Positions 1 through 8,827 of a DNA stretch of 63,114 nt are shown here, piece after piece. A program made the translations under genes and the position numbers. Below the pieces are notes generated by a model. That model made no database searches. It worked only from the letters and a program-made list of their open reading frames with translations, and was not told the DNA's origin. Source of the stretch: an uncultured Burkholderiaceae bacterium (GTDB lineage: Bacteria > Pseudomonadota > Gammaproteobacteria > Burkholderiales > Burkholderiaceae); the NCBI GenBank assembly GCA_937871985.1, contig CALMPB010000366.1, positions 1 through 63,114 of the forward strand. The letters are read 5' to 3'. Numbering within the stretch: position 1 is the stretch's first letter; every line of letters begins with the position of its first letter.

Positions 1-83
1 ACTCCGCGCTCGCATTATGGCATGACCCCTGCACCAAAAGTGCGGGAGAACCCACTTTTGCGGAGAATTACACGCCCACTGAC
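1..83 (-). mobile_element. Possible terminal fragment of an IS21-like element
   Basis: This stretch is not part of the IS66 transposase gene that follows. On the minus strand it begins TGTCAGTGGGCGTGTAATTC and contains two related blocks (AAAAGTGCGGGAGAA and CACTTTTGCGGAGAA), reminiscent of the repeated blocks inside IS21-family termini. It continues in frame with the IS66 fragment only by chance, since homology to IS66 transposases seems to start near position 84. The element is cut by the window edge, so the family assignment is a guess from the end sequence only. Confidence 0.3.
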
Positions 84-545
84 AGCATCAACGGCAAGGA
101 CGCGGTCGAGCGGCTCGCCGTGCGCCAGGAACTGAGCGCGCCGCTCATGACCGAGCTGCACGCCTGGCTCACCACCCAGCTCGCCAGGCTGTCGCGCAAC
201 CACGATCTCGCGAAGGCCATCAACTACATGCTCCGGCGCTGGGACGCCTTCACCTGCTTCCTCGACGACGGCCGGGTTTGCCTAACGAACAACGCGGCCG
301 AACGGGCTTTGCGCTGCGTGCCACTCGGCAGGAAAGCTTGGCTATTCTGCGGCTCCGATCGCGGTGGCCAGCGCGCGGCGGTGCTCTACACCTTGATCCA
401 GACCGCCCGCCTCAACGACGTCGATCCTCAGGCCTGGCTCGCCGATGTGCTCGCTCGCATCGCCGAGCATCCGGTCCGCCAGCTCGACCGGCTGCTGCCG
501 TGGAACTGGCGCAAGCAGCGGGGCATGCTATCGCAAGCGGCATGA
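84..545 (+). pseudogene. tnpC: IS66-family transposase TnpC, C-terminal part only
   Basis: Encodes the last ~150 residues of an IS66 DDE transposase. Family hallmarks are visible: the LTNNAAERALR segment that carries the catalytic Glu, followed by LGRKAWLFCGSDRGG, then DPQAWLADVLARIAEHP and the LLPWNW terminus. A complete TnpC is about 500 residues, so the N-terminal DNA-binding, zinc-finger and first catalytic Asp portions are missing and the protein cannot be active. The 5' boundary coincides with a different, possibly IS21-like, sequence, suggesting disruption by another element. The stop codon overlaps the start of the next gene (ATGA), a sign that the two were translated together. Confidence 0.85.
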
Positions 546-1165
546 CCTCTCGACGCGCCATCGATAGCTTCACAGAGATCGCCACGGTTCGCATCGAGCT
601 GAAGGATTCCGACCCGCCGATCTGGCGCGTCGTCGAAGTGCCGACCTCGATCACCCTCAAGGTCCTGCACGATATCGTTCAGGCGGCGATGGGGTGGCTG
701 GACTATCATCTCTGGGAGCTGGTCATCGACGGGCAGACCTATGGCCTGCCCATGGACGACGACTGGGGCACGGCGCCGCGCAAGATCGCGGCACGCACCC
801 GCCTGCGCGACGTGCTCGCGCCCGGCACCACCAGGATCGACTACACATACGATTTCGGCGACAACTGGGAGCACAGCCTCATCGTCAGCGATGCGCGCTC
901 CGGCGATCCCGGCACTGTATATCCCCGGTTCATCGAAGGCGCACGCGCCTGCCCGCCGGAGGACTGCGGCGGCATTCCCGGCTTCTACGAGATGCTTGAG
1001 GCCAGAGCAGATCCCAACCACCCTGATCACGCAGAAATCACCGAGTGGCTCGACGGATATGATCCCGACGAGGTGGATGTCTTCCCGATCCAGGTAGCCC
1101 TCGGTCGCATTGCAGCCCGCCGCAATGCCGCTGCGAAGCGCATCATCAAAACAGCAAACGACTGA
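542..1165 (+). CDS. Plasmid pRiA4b ORF-3 family protein, IS66 passenger
   Basis: A 207-residue protein of the pRiA4b ORF-3 family (Pfam PF07929 type). Recognisable stretches are IWRVVEVP near the N-terminus, LKVLHDIVQAAMGW, then YDFGDNWEHSL and CPPEDCGG in the middle. The family is common on plasmids and mobile elements, but its function is unknown. The ATG at 542 overlaps the tnpC stop as ATGA, so it was probably expressed by translational coupling as a passenger of the IS66 element. The gene itself looks intact although its transposase is truncated. Longer upstream starts in this frame overlap tnpC and are unlikely. Confidence 0.8.
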   Translation: MTSRRAIDSFTEIATVRIELKDSDPPIWRVVEVPTSITLKVLHDIVQAAMGWLDYHLWELVIDGQTYGLPMDDDWGTAPRKIAARTRLRDVLAPGTTRIDYTYDFGDNWEHSLIVSDARSGDPGTVYPRFIEGARACPPEDCGGIPGFYEMLEARADPNHPDHAEITEWLDGYDPDEVDVFPIQVALGRIAARRNAAAKRIIKTAND

Positions 1166-1204
1166 TAGTCGCCCGCCGTGGCCTTCACCGGATGGCTACG
1201 ACAA

Positions 1205-1336
1205 TCAGAAGGTCAATACGGCATCGGCCCCAACTGTAAATTGATGATCGTGCGATCCCGCCGCGTATGGCGTGGTACTATTGAGCGACCAGTCGTAGCG
1301 GACTTCTGGCCTTACATTTAGGGCTGCGCCTTTGAT
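1205..1336 (-). pseudogene. Severed 3' end of the outer-membrane porin gene
   Basis: On the minus strand this encodes 43 residues plus a stop; the last ones, VGADAVLTF, are a typical final beta-strand ending in Phe, the outer-membrane assembly signal. Its first codon is ATC, encoded by the GAT target duplication at 1334-1336. Joining it to position 2660 across the IS3 element restores one uninterrupted frame with the porin fragment at 2655-3782. This is therefore the detached C-terminus of that gene, cut off by the insertion, and has no start or promoter of its own. Confidence 0.85.
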
Positions 1337-1375
1337 TGAACCGCCCCGGGATTGCCGGAGGCCATTCTGCTTAAA

Positions 1376-2281
1376 TTATGCAGCCATGGGAGTGTCGTCC
1401 AGCATGGCGTAGTAGCGCTCCTCGGCTTCTGCGGGCGGGATGTTGCCGATGGGCGCGAGGAGTCGGCGGTTGTTGAACCAGTCCACCCATTCGAGCGTGG
1501 CGTATTCAACGGCTTCAAAGGATCGCCACGGACCTCGCCGGTGGATCACCTCGGCCTTGTAAAGGCCATTGATCGTCTCGGCCAAGGCATTGTCGTAGCT
1601 GTCGCCGACACTGCCCACCGATGGCTCGATGCCGGCTTCGGCAAGGCGCTCGGTATACTTGATCGAGACATACTGGCTGCCGCGGTCGCTGTGATGGATC
1701 AGGCCACCACGATGAACCGGTCGCCGATCATGGATTGCCTGATCCAGGGCATCCAGCACGAAGCTGGCATGCGCCGTCCTGCTCACCCGCCAGCCCACGA
1801 TATAACGGGCGTAAACGTCGATCACGAAGGCCACGTAGACGAACCCCGCCCAGGTCGCGACATAGGTGAAGTCCGACACCCACAGCATGTTCGGCGCCGG
1901 GGCGTGGAACTGGCGGTTGACCTGATCGAGCGGACACGGCGCGGCCTTGTCACTGACCGTCGTCTTCACAGGCTTGCCCCGGATCACGCCCTGCAAACCC
2001 AGCTCGCGCATCAGCCGTTCCACCGTGCAGCGGGCAATGTCGAAGCCCTCCCGCTGCATCTGCCGCCACACCTTGCGCACGCCGTAGACCTTGAAGTTGG
2101 CGTCGAACAGGCGCCGGACCTCGGGCTTCATCGCCTCGTCGCGCTGGGCACGTGGTGACAGCCGCGATGGATCGCGGCGCTGTGCCACACGTTCGTGGTA
2201 GGTGGATGGGGCGATCGGCAGAACCCGGCAGATCGGCTCGACCCCATACTCATCACGATGGTCGTCGATAAAGGCGGTCAT
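1376..2281 (-). CDS. IS3-family transposase OrfB (DDE integrase)
   Basis: A 301-residue retroviral-integrase-type catalytic subunit. It begins with an HTH_21-like segment ([14 protein letters not shown]) and continues into the rve core. The DDE triad is visible as the Asp of WVSDFTYV, the Asp of [10 protein letters not shown] and the Glu of [14 protein letters not shown]. The length is standard for IS3 OrfB. The ATG overlaps the orfA stop as ATGA, so it may be made by translational coupling, by frameshifting into an OrfAB fusion, or both. All key residues are present, so the enzyme should be functional. Confidence 0.93.
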   Translation of the reverse strand: MTAFIDDHRDEYGVEPICRVLPIAPSTYHERVAQRRDPSRLSPRAQRDEAMKPEVRRLFDANFKVYGVRKVWRQMQREGFDIARCTVERLMRELGLQGVIRGKPVKTTVSDKAAPCPLDQVNRQFHAPAPNMLWVSDFTYVATWAGFVYVAFVIDVYARYIVGWRVSRTAHASFVLDALDQAIHDRRPVHRGGLIHHSDRGSQYVSIKYTERLAEAGIEPSVGSVGDSYDNALAETINGLYKAEVIHRRGPWRSFEAVEYATLEWVDWFNNRRLLAPIGNIPPAEAEERYYAMLDDTPMAA

Positions 2282-2604
2282 CGCTTGAACGGGCGGTCGA
2301 GCTCCGCCTGGGCAAAATACGCGGAAGCCTTGCGCAGGATCTCGTTGGCCTGGCGCAGCTCACGGTTCTCGCGCTCCAGCGCCTTCAGCCGGTCGGCCAA
2401 CTCGGTGGGAACGCCGGCACGCTTGCCGCTGTTCACCTCGGCCTTCTTCACCCACTCCAGCAACGTGTGGCCCGAGCAGCCGATCTTCTCGGCAATCGAT
2501 GTGATCGCCGCCCAGCGGGACGGATAGTCGCCCTCGTGGTCCAGCACCATGCGGACTGCCCGCTCACGAACCTCCGGTGCAAACTTGTTCCTCGTCTTGC
2601 TCAT
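2278..2604 (-). CDS. IS3-family transposase OrfA (helix-turn-helix)
   Basis: A 108-residue protein with an N-terminal HTH ([20 protein letters not shown] through [20 protein letters not shown]) followed by a leucine-zipper-like coiled coil ([21 protein letters not shown]). This is the DNA-binding and oligomerisation subunit of the IS3 transposase. It ends DRPFKR, where its stop overlaps the orfB start. The start at 2604 sits about 25 nt inside the right inverted repeat, where the IS promoter is expected. It is intact. Confidence 0.92.
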   Translation of the reverse strand: MSKTRNKFAPEVRERAVRMVLDHEGDYPSRWAAITSIAEKIGCSGHTLLEWVKKAEVNSGKRAGVPTELADRLKALERENRELRQANEILRKASAYFAQAELDRPFKR

Positions 2605-2654
2605 CGTAGACCCTTCCTCTCAGGAGTTAGGGCCTCCGGCAATCCCGGGGCGGT

Positions 2655-3782
2655 TCAGATTGGCATTAGCGGCTTGATATTGACGCCAAACGTGACGGCA
2701 CCGTAGGTCGTCTTGCCACCACCGATGACAATGGCCGGTAAACCTTTCTCGGCGTTGACGAAATCCCGGTTTCCGGGAAACGCACCAACAAAAAACCCGT
2801 CACCGTCGCGCCACACCTCACCACGAATGCCGATCCCAAATTGATCGTTGATTGAATAGGTGAAATATTGCGCAAATCCGCCACCAGAAACATTGAATCC
2901 GCCGTCTCGAATATAGTTCAGATCAGTTGTCGACGTCAGCCTATTATTGATCTTCCAGATGACCGTGATATCATTCAGGTAGCGAAGATCGCGATTAGGA
3001 CGGACGCCCGGAGTGCCCCGTGGAATTTCTGGTCCAATACTGGTCGTAGCGAATATCGTGAGCGCGCCACGCATCAAATTGAGACCCACACCGCCATGAA
3101 AAGACGGGGAACCGTTATTATCACCACTACCGAGAGTAGTATTTACGCCAGACGTAATTCCAGCATAAACGTCTAAAATTTTATCCACATGGATCGTTGT
3201 CAATATACCGGTGTGTTTGAACGGAATGCCGTAATTAAAAATGTAACTATGTGAATAGAAAAAGTTCCCTGTAGCGTCAATAACTTCGGCCCCCTCAAGC
3301 GTCACGAACTGACCTGCTTTAATATCGAAACCGCGCGAGGTCAGGATGGGCAGATGCGCGTTCACATAAGCTTCAACGATATCGAATTGATTACGTCGGT
3401 TCGTTATACCATCTAGCTCCCCAAGAAAATGCGTGTATCGGGCGTCCGAACCGTACATTCCCTGAATCTTGAACCCGATGTCGACGTTTTGCGACGCTGA
3501 GTCGATGGGACGTTCAACGGTTAGCATGACTTGATTGAGCTGAGGCTCGCCCGCCTTGTCGGTGAACAAATGGCCAAAATTGATGCCATCAGTTGGATTG
3601 CCAGTGTTGAGGGTCAAGCCCGTTTCGACATGGCCAGAAAGCTTGACCGTTTCCGACCAGCTCTTCGGTGGCGGCGAGTCGCCATCGGCGGCATACGCGG
3701 GCGCCGCCGCAACGGCCACTAAGGCCAAACTCAAGGCAGGAGCGAGAGTATCAAGCGCTCCCCTGCGGATGCATGTCTCCAT
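2655..3782 (-). pseudogene. Outer-membrane beta-barrel porin, C-terminus cut off by IS3
   Basis: Encodes 375 residues of what was a 417-residue porin, probably of the OmpL-like porin-2 family (PF07642 type). The start at 3782 follows AAGGGAG and opens a signal peptide ending AAAPAYA. The mature part is a run of amphipathic beta strands such as LSGHVETGLTLNTGNP and FDIVEAYVNAHLP. The IS3 element supplies a TGA immediately after the duplicated ATC codon, so the protein now ends KPLMPI and lacks its last strands and terminal Phe (see 1205-1336). It is predicted to fail outer-membrane assembly. No metal or iron link is visible; substrate unknown. Confidence 0.75.
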
Positions 3783-4123
3783 TCGTTCTCCCTTTTGATA
3801 AGCAGCCGCGATCCTGGCATTGTAAGCGAGCCATTGAGACCAGGCTTGACGATGAGGTATTGAGCAATTTTTGTGCCAAAGCGCCGCACCGCCATCTGTG
3901 GGAAGTGGAGACTCTTCGTACCTGGCGGCTATTCGCGCTGCGGCGCAACAAAAAACAGTGAAGCAAACTGGCGAAAAGTCCGATCCGTGAACCGAGGCTC
4001 CGCGTTCGTACGACCGACCCTGCTCATGAAATTTGCTAATGGCAGATCGGTGCTCAATAAATGGGCACCGCACAATTTTGTGCATTCATCCAATGCTGCA
4101 TGTAAACTAACGCCTGCGAGGAT
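3783..4123. other. Upstream region of the porin gene, no gene seen
   Basis: About 340 bp between the porin start and the IS5 remnant. Open frames here are short and resemble no family I know. It presumably holds the porin promoter, but I could not place one confidently. Confidence 0.4.
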
Positions 4124-4400
4124 TCATCGTAAACTGATGACGGCTGCAACGAGATGGATCATAGCCGCAAAGTCTTGATCGGCTTTGCAGCGATGCATGG
4201 CGATCCGCTTAAATTTCTTGGATTTAGCAGAATAGTTTTTCAACAAGATGTGCCATTTGCAAATCCCGCCATCGAGCGGACGAGCTTGTCGTGGCGGGGA
4301 TGCTGCGAGATGACAATCTTCGCACCGCGCTCATTGAGGTGCAAGCCCGCGGCGAGGTACGTCTTTCCGTGATCACAATCTTTTGAGATGGAGCCGGTGC
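4124..4400 (-). pseudogene. IS5-family transposase, frameshifted C-terminal remnant
   Basis: On the minus strand, two frames together resemble the C-terminal end of IS5-family transposases. Around 4260-4330 the frame reads ERGAKIVISQHPR, typical of this group. After a frameshift it resumes at 4124-4240 as KKFKRIAMHRCKADQDFAAMIHLVAAVISLR and a stop, matching the usual KEFKRIAMR...SFxAMIHLAAxVI ending (the central motif is FKRIAMHRCKADQDF). The N-terminal two thirds are absent or unrecognisable. It is a dead fragment and marks an older insertion next to the IS630 element. Confidence 0.6.
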
Positions 4401-5010
4401 AAACGCCGGTATTTACGCCGGTGGCCGAGGTGTCATGATAGGCCAAGTGACGGTTATTTCGGATCCAGAACGGCGACCGGTAGGGACCGACGGGCAGAAC
4501 CAGATCTATCGGTGGCGTCGAGAGAATGGCGCAGGCTGGAAAGAGTTGCCGGCGCTGATGCGGAAACTCGCGGCGGCAGCACCAATCGCCGGGCGCGACG
4601 CGCCGCGCTTCACGATCTACAATGTTGTCTGATTGAACGATACACGCTTTGCGGTCTGAACAGAGTCCGATCTGGAAAAGATGAGTCCCATATTGGCGCC
4701 GACTGCTCATCGTCGCGCACGCGTTCCCCCAAAAAGATGGAAGCACCATATCGGTGCTCCATCTTCCTCGAGAAGCGCCGCAGCCGCACGGCGCGCTGGA
4801 TAGAGTCCTGGACCTTGTTCGCGCCAAGCCCGGCGAAATGATCACCCACTCGGTGTGGTTAGAGCTGGCCGCACAGGGACAGGCGCCCGTGTTTTTGCTG
4901 ATTCGATCTCTAAAAGCCGTTGATCCCTTTGGTTGCGAGCTTTTTTTGGTTGGTCTCGGCCAGCGGCACCGCCATCATAAATCGGCCGGGCGCGAATCGG
5001 CGCTTTGGCA
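4401..5010. other. Unassigned stretch between IS remnants
   Basis: Several short frames exist on both strands (for example 4435-4632 on plus), but none resembles a known family or has a convincing ribosome site. It may hold the decayed rest of the IS5 element and other debris. Two hairpins in it are listed separately. Confidence 0.35.
4731..4765 (-). terminator. Rho-independent terminator-like hairpin, minus strand
   Basis: AAGATGGAAGCACC (4734-4747) pairs with GGTGCTCCATCTT (4753-4765) with one bulged base and a 5-nt loop. Reading the minus strand, the stem is followed by TTTTT, so it would stop leftward transcription. No clear gene ends here now, so it is probably left over from a lost gene. 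Confidence 0.5.
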
Positions 5011-5048
5011 GGGGCGCGCCCAACCCCCAGGTGAGCGCGCCCCTTTTT
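5011..5048 (+). terminator. Rho-independent terminator, plus strand
   Basis: A perfect 9-bp GC stem, GGGGCGCGC (5011-5019) with GCGCGCCCC (5035-5043), a 15-nt loop and then TTTTT. The IS630 element begins right after it at the TA target dinucleotide. Confidence 0.7.
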
Positions 5049-5049
5049 A

Positions 5050-6100
5050 GAGCGGATTCCGATCAATCAGGGTCGTAACCGCATGAGCTGAAGTAGTTGG
5101 CGCATTCGGCAAGCTCGAAGAGGTCGACGAGTTGGCCGATGAGGTCCCAAAGGCCGGAGACGGTGCGCTCGCCGGCTTTTCTGAGCATGGCCTTGAGGCG
5201 CGAGAAGGCCTTTTCGATGGGATTGAAGTCGGGGCTGTAGGGCGGAAGGAAGCGCAGGCTCGCGCCTGCATCCTCGATCATAGCGAGCACCGAGGCGCGC
5301 TTGTGGCTGGAGAGATTGTCCATGATGACGATGTCACCGGGCTTCAATTCGGGGACGAGCACCTGGCCGACGTCAGCTTCGAACCAATCGCCGTTGATCG
5401 GTCCGTCGAGCACCATCGGCGCGATCATCCCGCTCATTCTCAGCCCCGTGACCAGCGTGGTCGTTATGCGGTGACCATGCGGGAAGCCCATCCGCAGCCG
5501 CTCGCCTTTTGGAGCGCGGCCATGGCTGCGGGTCATGTTGGTCGCGGTCCACGTCTCGTCGATGAACACCAACCGCTCGGGGGCAAGATCGCACTGGCCG
5601 TCGAACCAGCTCCGGCGCTGCCTCAGGATGTCGGGCCGGTCCTGCTCGATCGCGTGGCCGGTCTTTTTTCCGCGTGATGGCGTGGCGCGCGAAGAACCGG
5701 TGCAGCGTCGAGTTCGCCATCGACAGACCGATGCCGGCGAGCGCCACGCGAAGTTCGTCGAGCGTAATGTCCCGGTTCGCCTCCCACAGAGCCAGCACCT
5801 CCTCGCGGCGCTCCTCGATCCGGCGTGAGCGCATATCGCCGCCCTGAGGCCTGGGGGCAAAGTTGCCCGTCGCCGTTCGCTGCGACTGCCAGCGGATCGC
5901 CGTCGAAGGCGCCACGCCAAACCTCGCCGCTGCGGATCGCCTGCTCATTCCGCTATCGATCGCCGCCAGCAACCGAGACCGCAAATCCATCGAAAGCGCC
6001 TGACCCATTCCGTGCCGGCCTCCAACCCCAGCCAGCATCGTGAATCAAATTTTCAGACGGTTGGGAATCCCTCCCGATTCAGACCGGTCAGAAAGCGCTC
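5050..6100 (-). mobile_element. IS630-family insertion sequence
   Basis: About 1.05 kb, flanked by TA on both sides (5048-5049 and 6101-6102), the IS630/Tc1 target. The ends are short imperfect inverted repeats starting GAGCG (5050-5054) and ending CGCTC (6096-6100), with partly matching sequence further in. It contains one transposase gene in two frames on the minus strand. It sits between a terminator hairpin and a decayed IS66 gene. Confidence 0.8.
5063..6008 (-). CDS. IS630-family transposase, two frames joined by -1 shift
   Basis: The first frame, from the ATG at 6008, encodes an HTH domain (MDLRSRLLAAIDSGMSRRSA) and linker as far as ITRKKD. The catalytic half lies in the -1 frame from GKKTGHAIEQ onward, with the DDE residues in VFIDETW, IVMDNLSSHK and PYSPDFNPIEKAFS, and ends near 5063. 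The switch occurs at a run of six A followed by G (about 5665), a classic slippery site, so programmed -1 frameshifting is likely, as known for several IS families. A simple inactivating indel cannot be excluded. The combined length of about 315 residues fits IS630. Confidence 0.8.
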
Positions 6101-6279
6101 TAGATTGTGCGTGGGTGGTGAAAAATCCGTTGCCACGCTGCCTCCGCGAGGTCCGAGCCTGTCTATTTCGGTTGCTATCTGGCGAGATCATGCACGGCGG
6201 CGGTGGCGATACGAGCGGCTTTGCCGAATTTCCCCGGCTCGACGTCGACAACCGATGCCAAGGATGCTGATTGGTAGTT

Positions 6280-6809
6280 GGCGGGGAAATGCTATCCCTG
6301 CAATCTCGCGATGTATCTTTCTCGATCACCTTCCCCGTGCGCGAAATCACCTCCATCGTCTCGGTCATATCCTCGCCCAACCTGGGCAAGCGGCCACTGC
6401 CACAGGTCGGCCATGAACATGGTACGGAGGCACGACGACGCGCATGCGCGGCAGATGCTCGGTGAACAGCTTCCTGACAGACTTCCTGCATTCGAACGAA
6501 GAAGTTTCGCCTTGTTCACCGAGCCGGCAACGCCCACAAGACTATTTTCGGCGACGTCGGCCGCGAGGTTCTCGCGTTGAAGTCCAGCTGCGTGAGCACC
6601 CGCTGGGCGCGTACGGCGCTGCCGCCGTACGGCACGCCTTAGCCTGCGACCTCCAGCTTGAGATGCGAGATCAACGTTTGCGTGATGCTCACGTGGGCGC
6701 GAGCGTAGTCAGTTCGGCCTCAGCCCCCTCAGTCCTCAAGTGCACCGTCGCAACCGGCGCCTCGAGCGCCTCAACATCGTTTGGAAGTGGCAAAACGGCG
6801 GCATTCATA
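6280..6809 (-). pseudogene. IS66-family TnpC, decayed N-terminal half
   Basis: Pieces of TnpC are readable on the minus strand in changing frames. They run MNAAVLPLPNDVEALEAPVA at 6809, LISHLKLEVAG near 6690, RAQRVLTQLDF near 6600, EHLPRMRVVVPP near 6470 and LGEDMTETMEVISR near 6400, then a damaged zinc-finger region (SRDCRDSI). Frameshifts and an in-frame stop rule out function. The order and spacing match the first ~200 residues of TnpC. The sequence continuing toward 6103 is not clearly IS66, and the IS630 element may have inserted into it. Confidence 0.65.
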
Positions 6810-6848
6810 GGCGAAGTGAATCATCGCAAAGCCCACCACAATTTCAAG

Positions 6849-6875
6849 ATGAGGGATTTTGATGTCGGCCGCGTA
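6849..6875 (+). promoter_or_regulatory. ECF-sigma-type promoter motif, PAP2 operon
   Basis: ATGAGGG followed by 16 nt and CGTA, identical in spacing to eleven other copies in the window. It lies about 115 nt before the start chosen for the PAP2-family gene, on the same strand. Confidence 0.6.
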
Positions 6876-6989
6876 ACGCATTTTAGAGGCCGGCCCTCCG
6901 CCGACCTCGGTGGAGATGTGGCCGGCCCGGCGGGAGAGCGTAATGAAGTCGACACAGTCCCGAGCACTCGCAAAACGGGATAGATCAAA

Positions 6990-8072
6990 TTGAGCAAATT
7001 ACTCTACCCACGGACGCCATCTTCCGACAAAAATTCCGCTTGGCCTCTTCCATCCAGCTGTGATGTGAAAGTTTATGATGGCGCTAGAACGCCTTTCCAT
7101 AATGAAATTCCTTTAAGCTGGTTAGTATGGTCGATCCTTGCCAGCGTTAGCGCGGTCGCTCTGTTGATGGCACTAAATTCGATGACAGCTAAAGTTGACT
7201 TGGGACTTGCTGCTTTCGTTACCACTGCCCTCGGTGGCGCAAGCACAATCCGTTTTTTGTTTCGTGGCGCACTATCGGGGGCGCGATGCATTTGGCGAGA
7301 TGCCGCAGAATATTATGGGCTCTTTGTCAGTATCTGTATTGTTGGTGCCTTGGCGGCTTATCCCATATCCGGAATGAGTTCGGGTTTCGTTGACGCTGCG
7401 CTGCAGCAAATCGATGACGCAATCGGATTCGAGTGGTTGGCATGGTATCGGTTTGTTACCGAGCATACCGCGATTCAATGGTCTGAGCGCGTCGCCTATG
7501 AGACTATATTCCTCTCCCCCGCCGTGCTGTTGGGCTATTTCGCCTTCACGGGCCGTAAGGACGAAGCACGTCGGTTCATTGCATCTTTCTGGCTAACGGC
7601 GCTTCTTACACTAATATTGTTTGCGTTTCTCCCGGCGAAGGGTCCGCTCGCCTTTCTTTGGCACGGACCACTCCCATACATTCCGGCAAGCGCATTGTAC
7701 CAGGCCGAACTTATTACGGCTCTGCGATGCAAAATGGCGAGCCCGATCGATCTAGGCGCGCTGCATGGACTGGTTGCCGCTCCCAGCTTCCACGCCGCAA
7801 GCGCGGTGCTTTATGTCCGCGCGGCGTGGACCATCAAGCCGCTTCGTTGGCCCATAACGATCATGAACCTGACTATGCTGCTGGCGACGCCTGTAGAAGG
7901 AACGCACTATCTTGCGGATATTATCGCCGGCGCAGCGGTAGCGCTTATCGCGCTCAGTCTAATCAGAGTGGTCGTAACCGCGAGAGCGCTGCGAAATCCC
8001 GCAACAAATGCGCATTTGGCAGGCTCGGATCAACCCGCCGAACCCCGCAATCCATCGGCAAGCACTAAATAA
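6990..8072 (+). CDS. PAP2-superfamily integral membrane protein
   Basis: A 360-residue polytopic membrane protein with about six hydrophobic segments from residue 45 on. Two PAP2 phosphatase/phosphotransferase motifs are visible: APSFHAAS (catalytic His of motif C2) and GTHYLADIIAG (C3, with its His and Asp). This layout resembles the PAP2_3 group, which includes inositolphosphorylceramide synthases and lipid phosphatases, so a role in lipid or undecaprenyl-phosphate head-group chemistry is likely but the substrate is unknown. The start is TTG with a weak GGGA upstream and is uncertain. It opens an apparent operon with the next two genes and is preceded by an ECF-type motif. Confidence 0.7.
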   Translation: MSKLLYPRTPSSDKNSAWPLPSSCDVKVYDGARTPFHNEIPLSWLVWSILASVSAVALLMALNSMTAKVDLGLAAFVTTALGGASTIRFLFRGALSGARCIWRDAAEYYGLFVSICIVGALAAYPISGMSSGFVDAALQQIDDAIGFEWLAWYRFVTEHTAIQWSERVAYETIFLSPAVLLGYFAFTGRKDEARRFIASFWLTALLTLILFAFLPAKGPLAFLWHGPLPYIPASALYQAELITALRCKMASPIDLGALHGLVAAPSFHAASAVLYVRAAWTIKPLRWPITIMNLTMLLATPVEGTHYLADIIAGAAVALIALSLIRVVVTARALRNPATNAHLAGSDQPAEPRNPSASTK

Positions 8073-8098
8073 TCCAAATATACATGGAAAAGGTAGCA

Positions 8099-8725
8099 AT
8101 GACGAAGACGCTCTGGTCCGCAAGCCGCTCACGTATGAGCCTCGCTCCCTTTGATGGGTGGGCGCCGTCTCGTTTCGCGATCTCGAAGTTTTTTCGAAGT
8201 CTTCGCCGCGCCTCCAAAACTCACTTGTCGCCGTGTCGTGAACTACTCGTCCAGCACATATTGCCTGCCGTAGCCAGCGAGGGCGGCCCAGTCCTTTTCG
8301 TTGGCGTCCGCGCCTACACCGCGCAATATCCGTCGCTGATCGAATTGCACGGGGCGGAATGCTGGACGATCGACATCGACCCCTCAGTGGCTCAGCACGG
8401 AGCTTCGAAGCGACACGTTGTTGACAGCATCAAAAACGCTCGCGAGCATTTTCCTGCGGCGACAATTCAATCTGTCGTAATGAATGGTCTTTTTGGCTTC
8501 GGACTCAATAGCTATCGCACGCAACTTGAGGCCATTGAAACATGCGCCGCGATATTGCGTCCGAATGGCTTGTTGGTTCTCGGTTGGAATGATCGTCGCG
8601 GCCATCCGTCTGCGCTTGAAGAGTTCGCGACAAAGCATTTTGATTACCGTCCTATTCACGAATTGGAAGCTCGTATCTGGGTGCCTGGAACCGATCATAA
8701 CTACGCGTTTTTGAGGCGTCGCTAA
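8099..8725 (+). CDS. Class I methyltransferase-like protein
   Basis: A 208-residue protein with a Rossmann-like order: PVLFVGVRAYT in place of the glycine-rich SAM loop, an acidic strand end CWTIDIDPS, and VVMNGLFGFG followed by LRPNGLLVLGWND, which resembles the post-motif region of methyltransferases. The canonical GxGxG loop is weak, so catalysis is uncertain. The ATG at 8099 is preferred over 8084 because AAAAGG lies 6-10 nt upstream of it. It starts 26 nt after the PAP2-family gene and probably shares its transcript. Confidence 0.5.
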   Translation: MTKTLWSASRSRMSLAPFDGWAPSRFAISKFFRSLRRASKTHLSPCRELLVQHILPAVASEGGPVLFVGVRAYTAQYPSLIELHGAECWTIDIDPSVAQHGASKRHVVDSIKNAREHFPAATIQSVVMNGLFGFGLNSYRTQLEAIETCAAILRPNGLLVLGWNDRRGHPSALEEFATKHFDYRPIHELEARIWVPGTDHNYAFLRRR

Positions 8726-8827
8726 TTAGCAATTACTAACAGGCCAATTTTGTCGCGGCTACAAAATTTTCACCTTGAGTTCGACGCCCAGCATGCCTGA
8801 TTGGTTTATCTTGCGAATGAGGCTATT

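Larger units (their letters stand above)
1337..2657 (-). mobile_element. Complete IS3-family insertion sequence
   Basis: A 1321-bp element bounded by perfect 27-bp inverted repeats (1337-1363 and 2631-2657; outer end TGAACCGCCCCGGG). It is flanked on both sides by GAT (1334-1336 and 2658-2660), a 3-bp target duplication as expected for IS3. It carries overlapping orfA and orfB on the minus strand. Perfect ends, duplication and intact frames indicate a recent, probably active insertion. It landed inside a porin gene 43 codons before its stop. Confidence 0.95.

Noticed and set aside
428..1030. Long minus-strand frame over the pRiA4b-type gene.
   Set aside because: It is the antisense reading of a recognised plus-strand gene and has no family resemblance.
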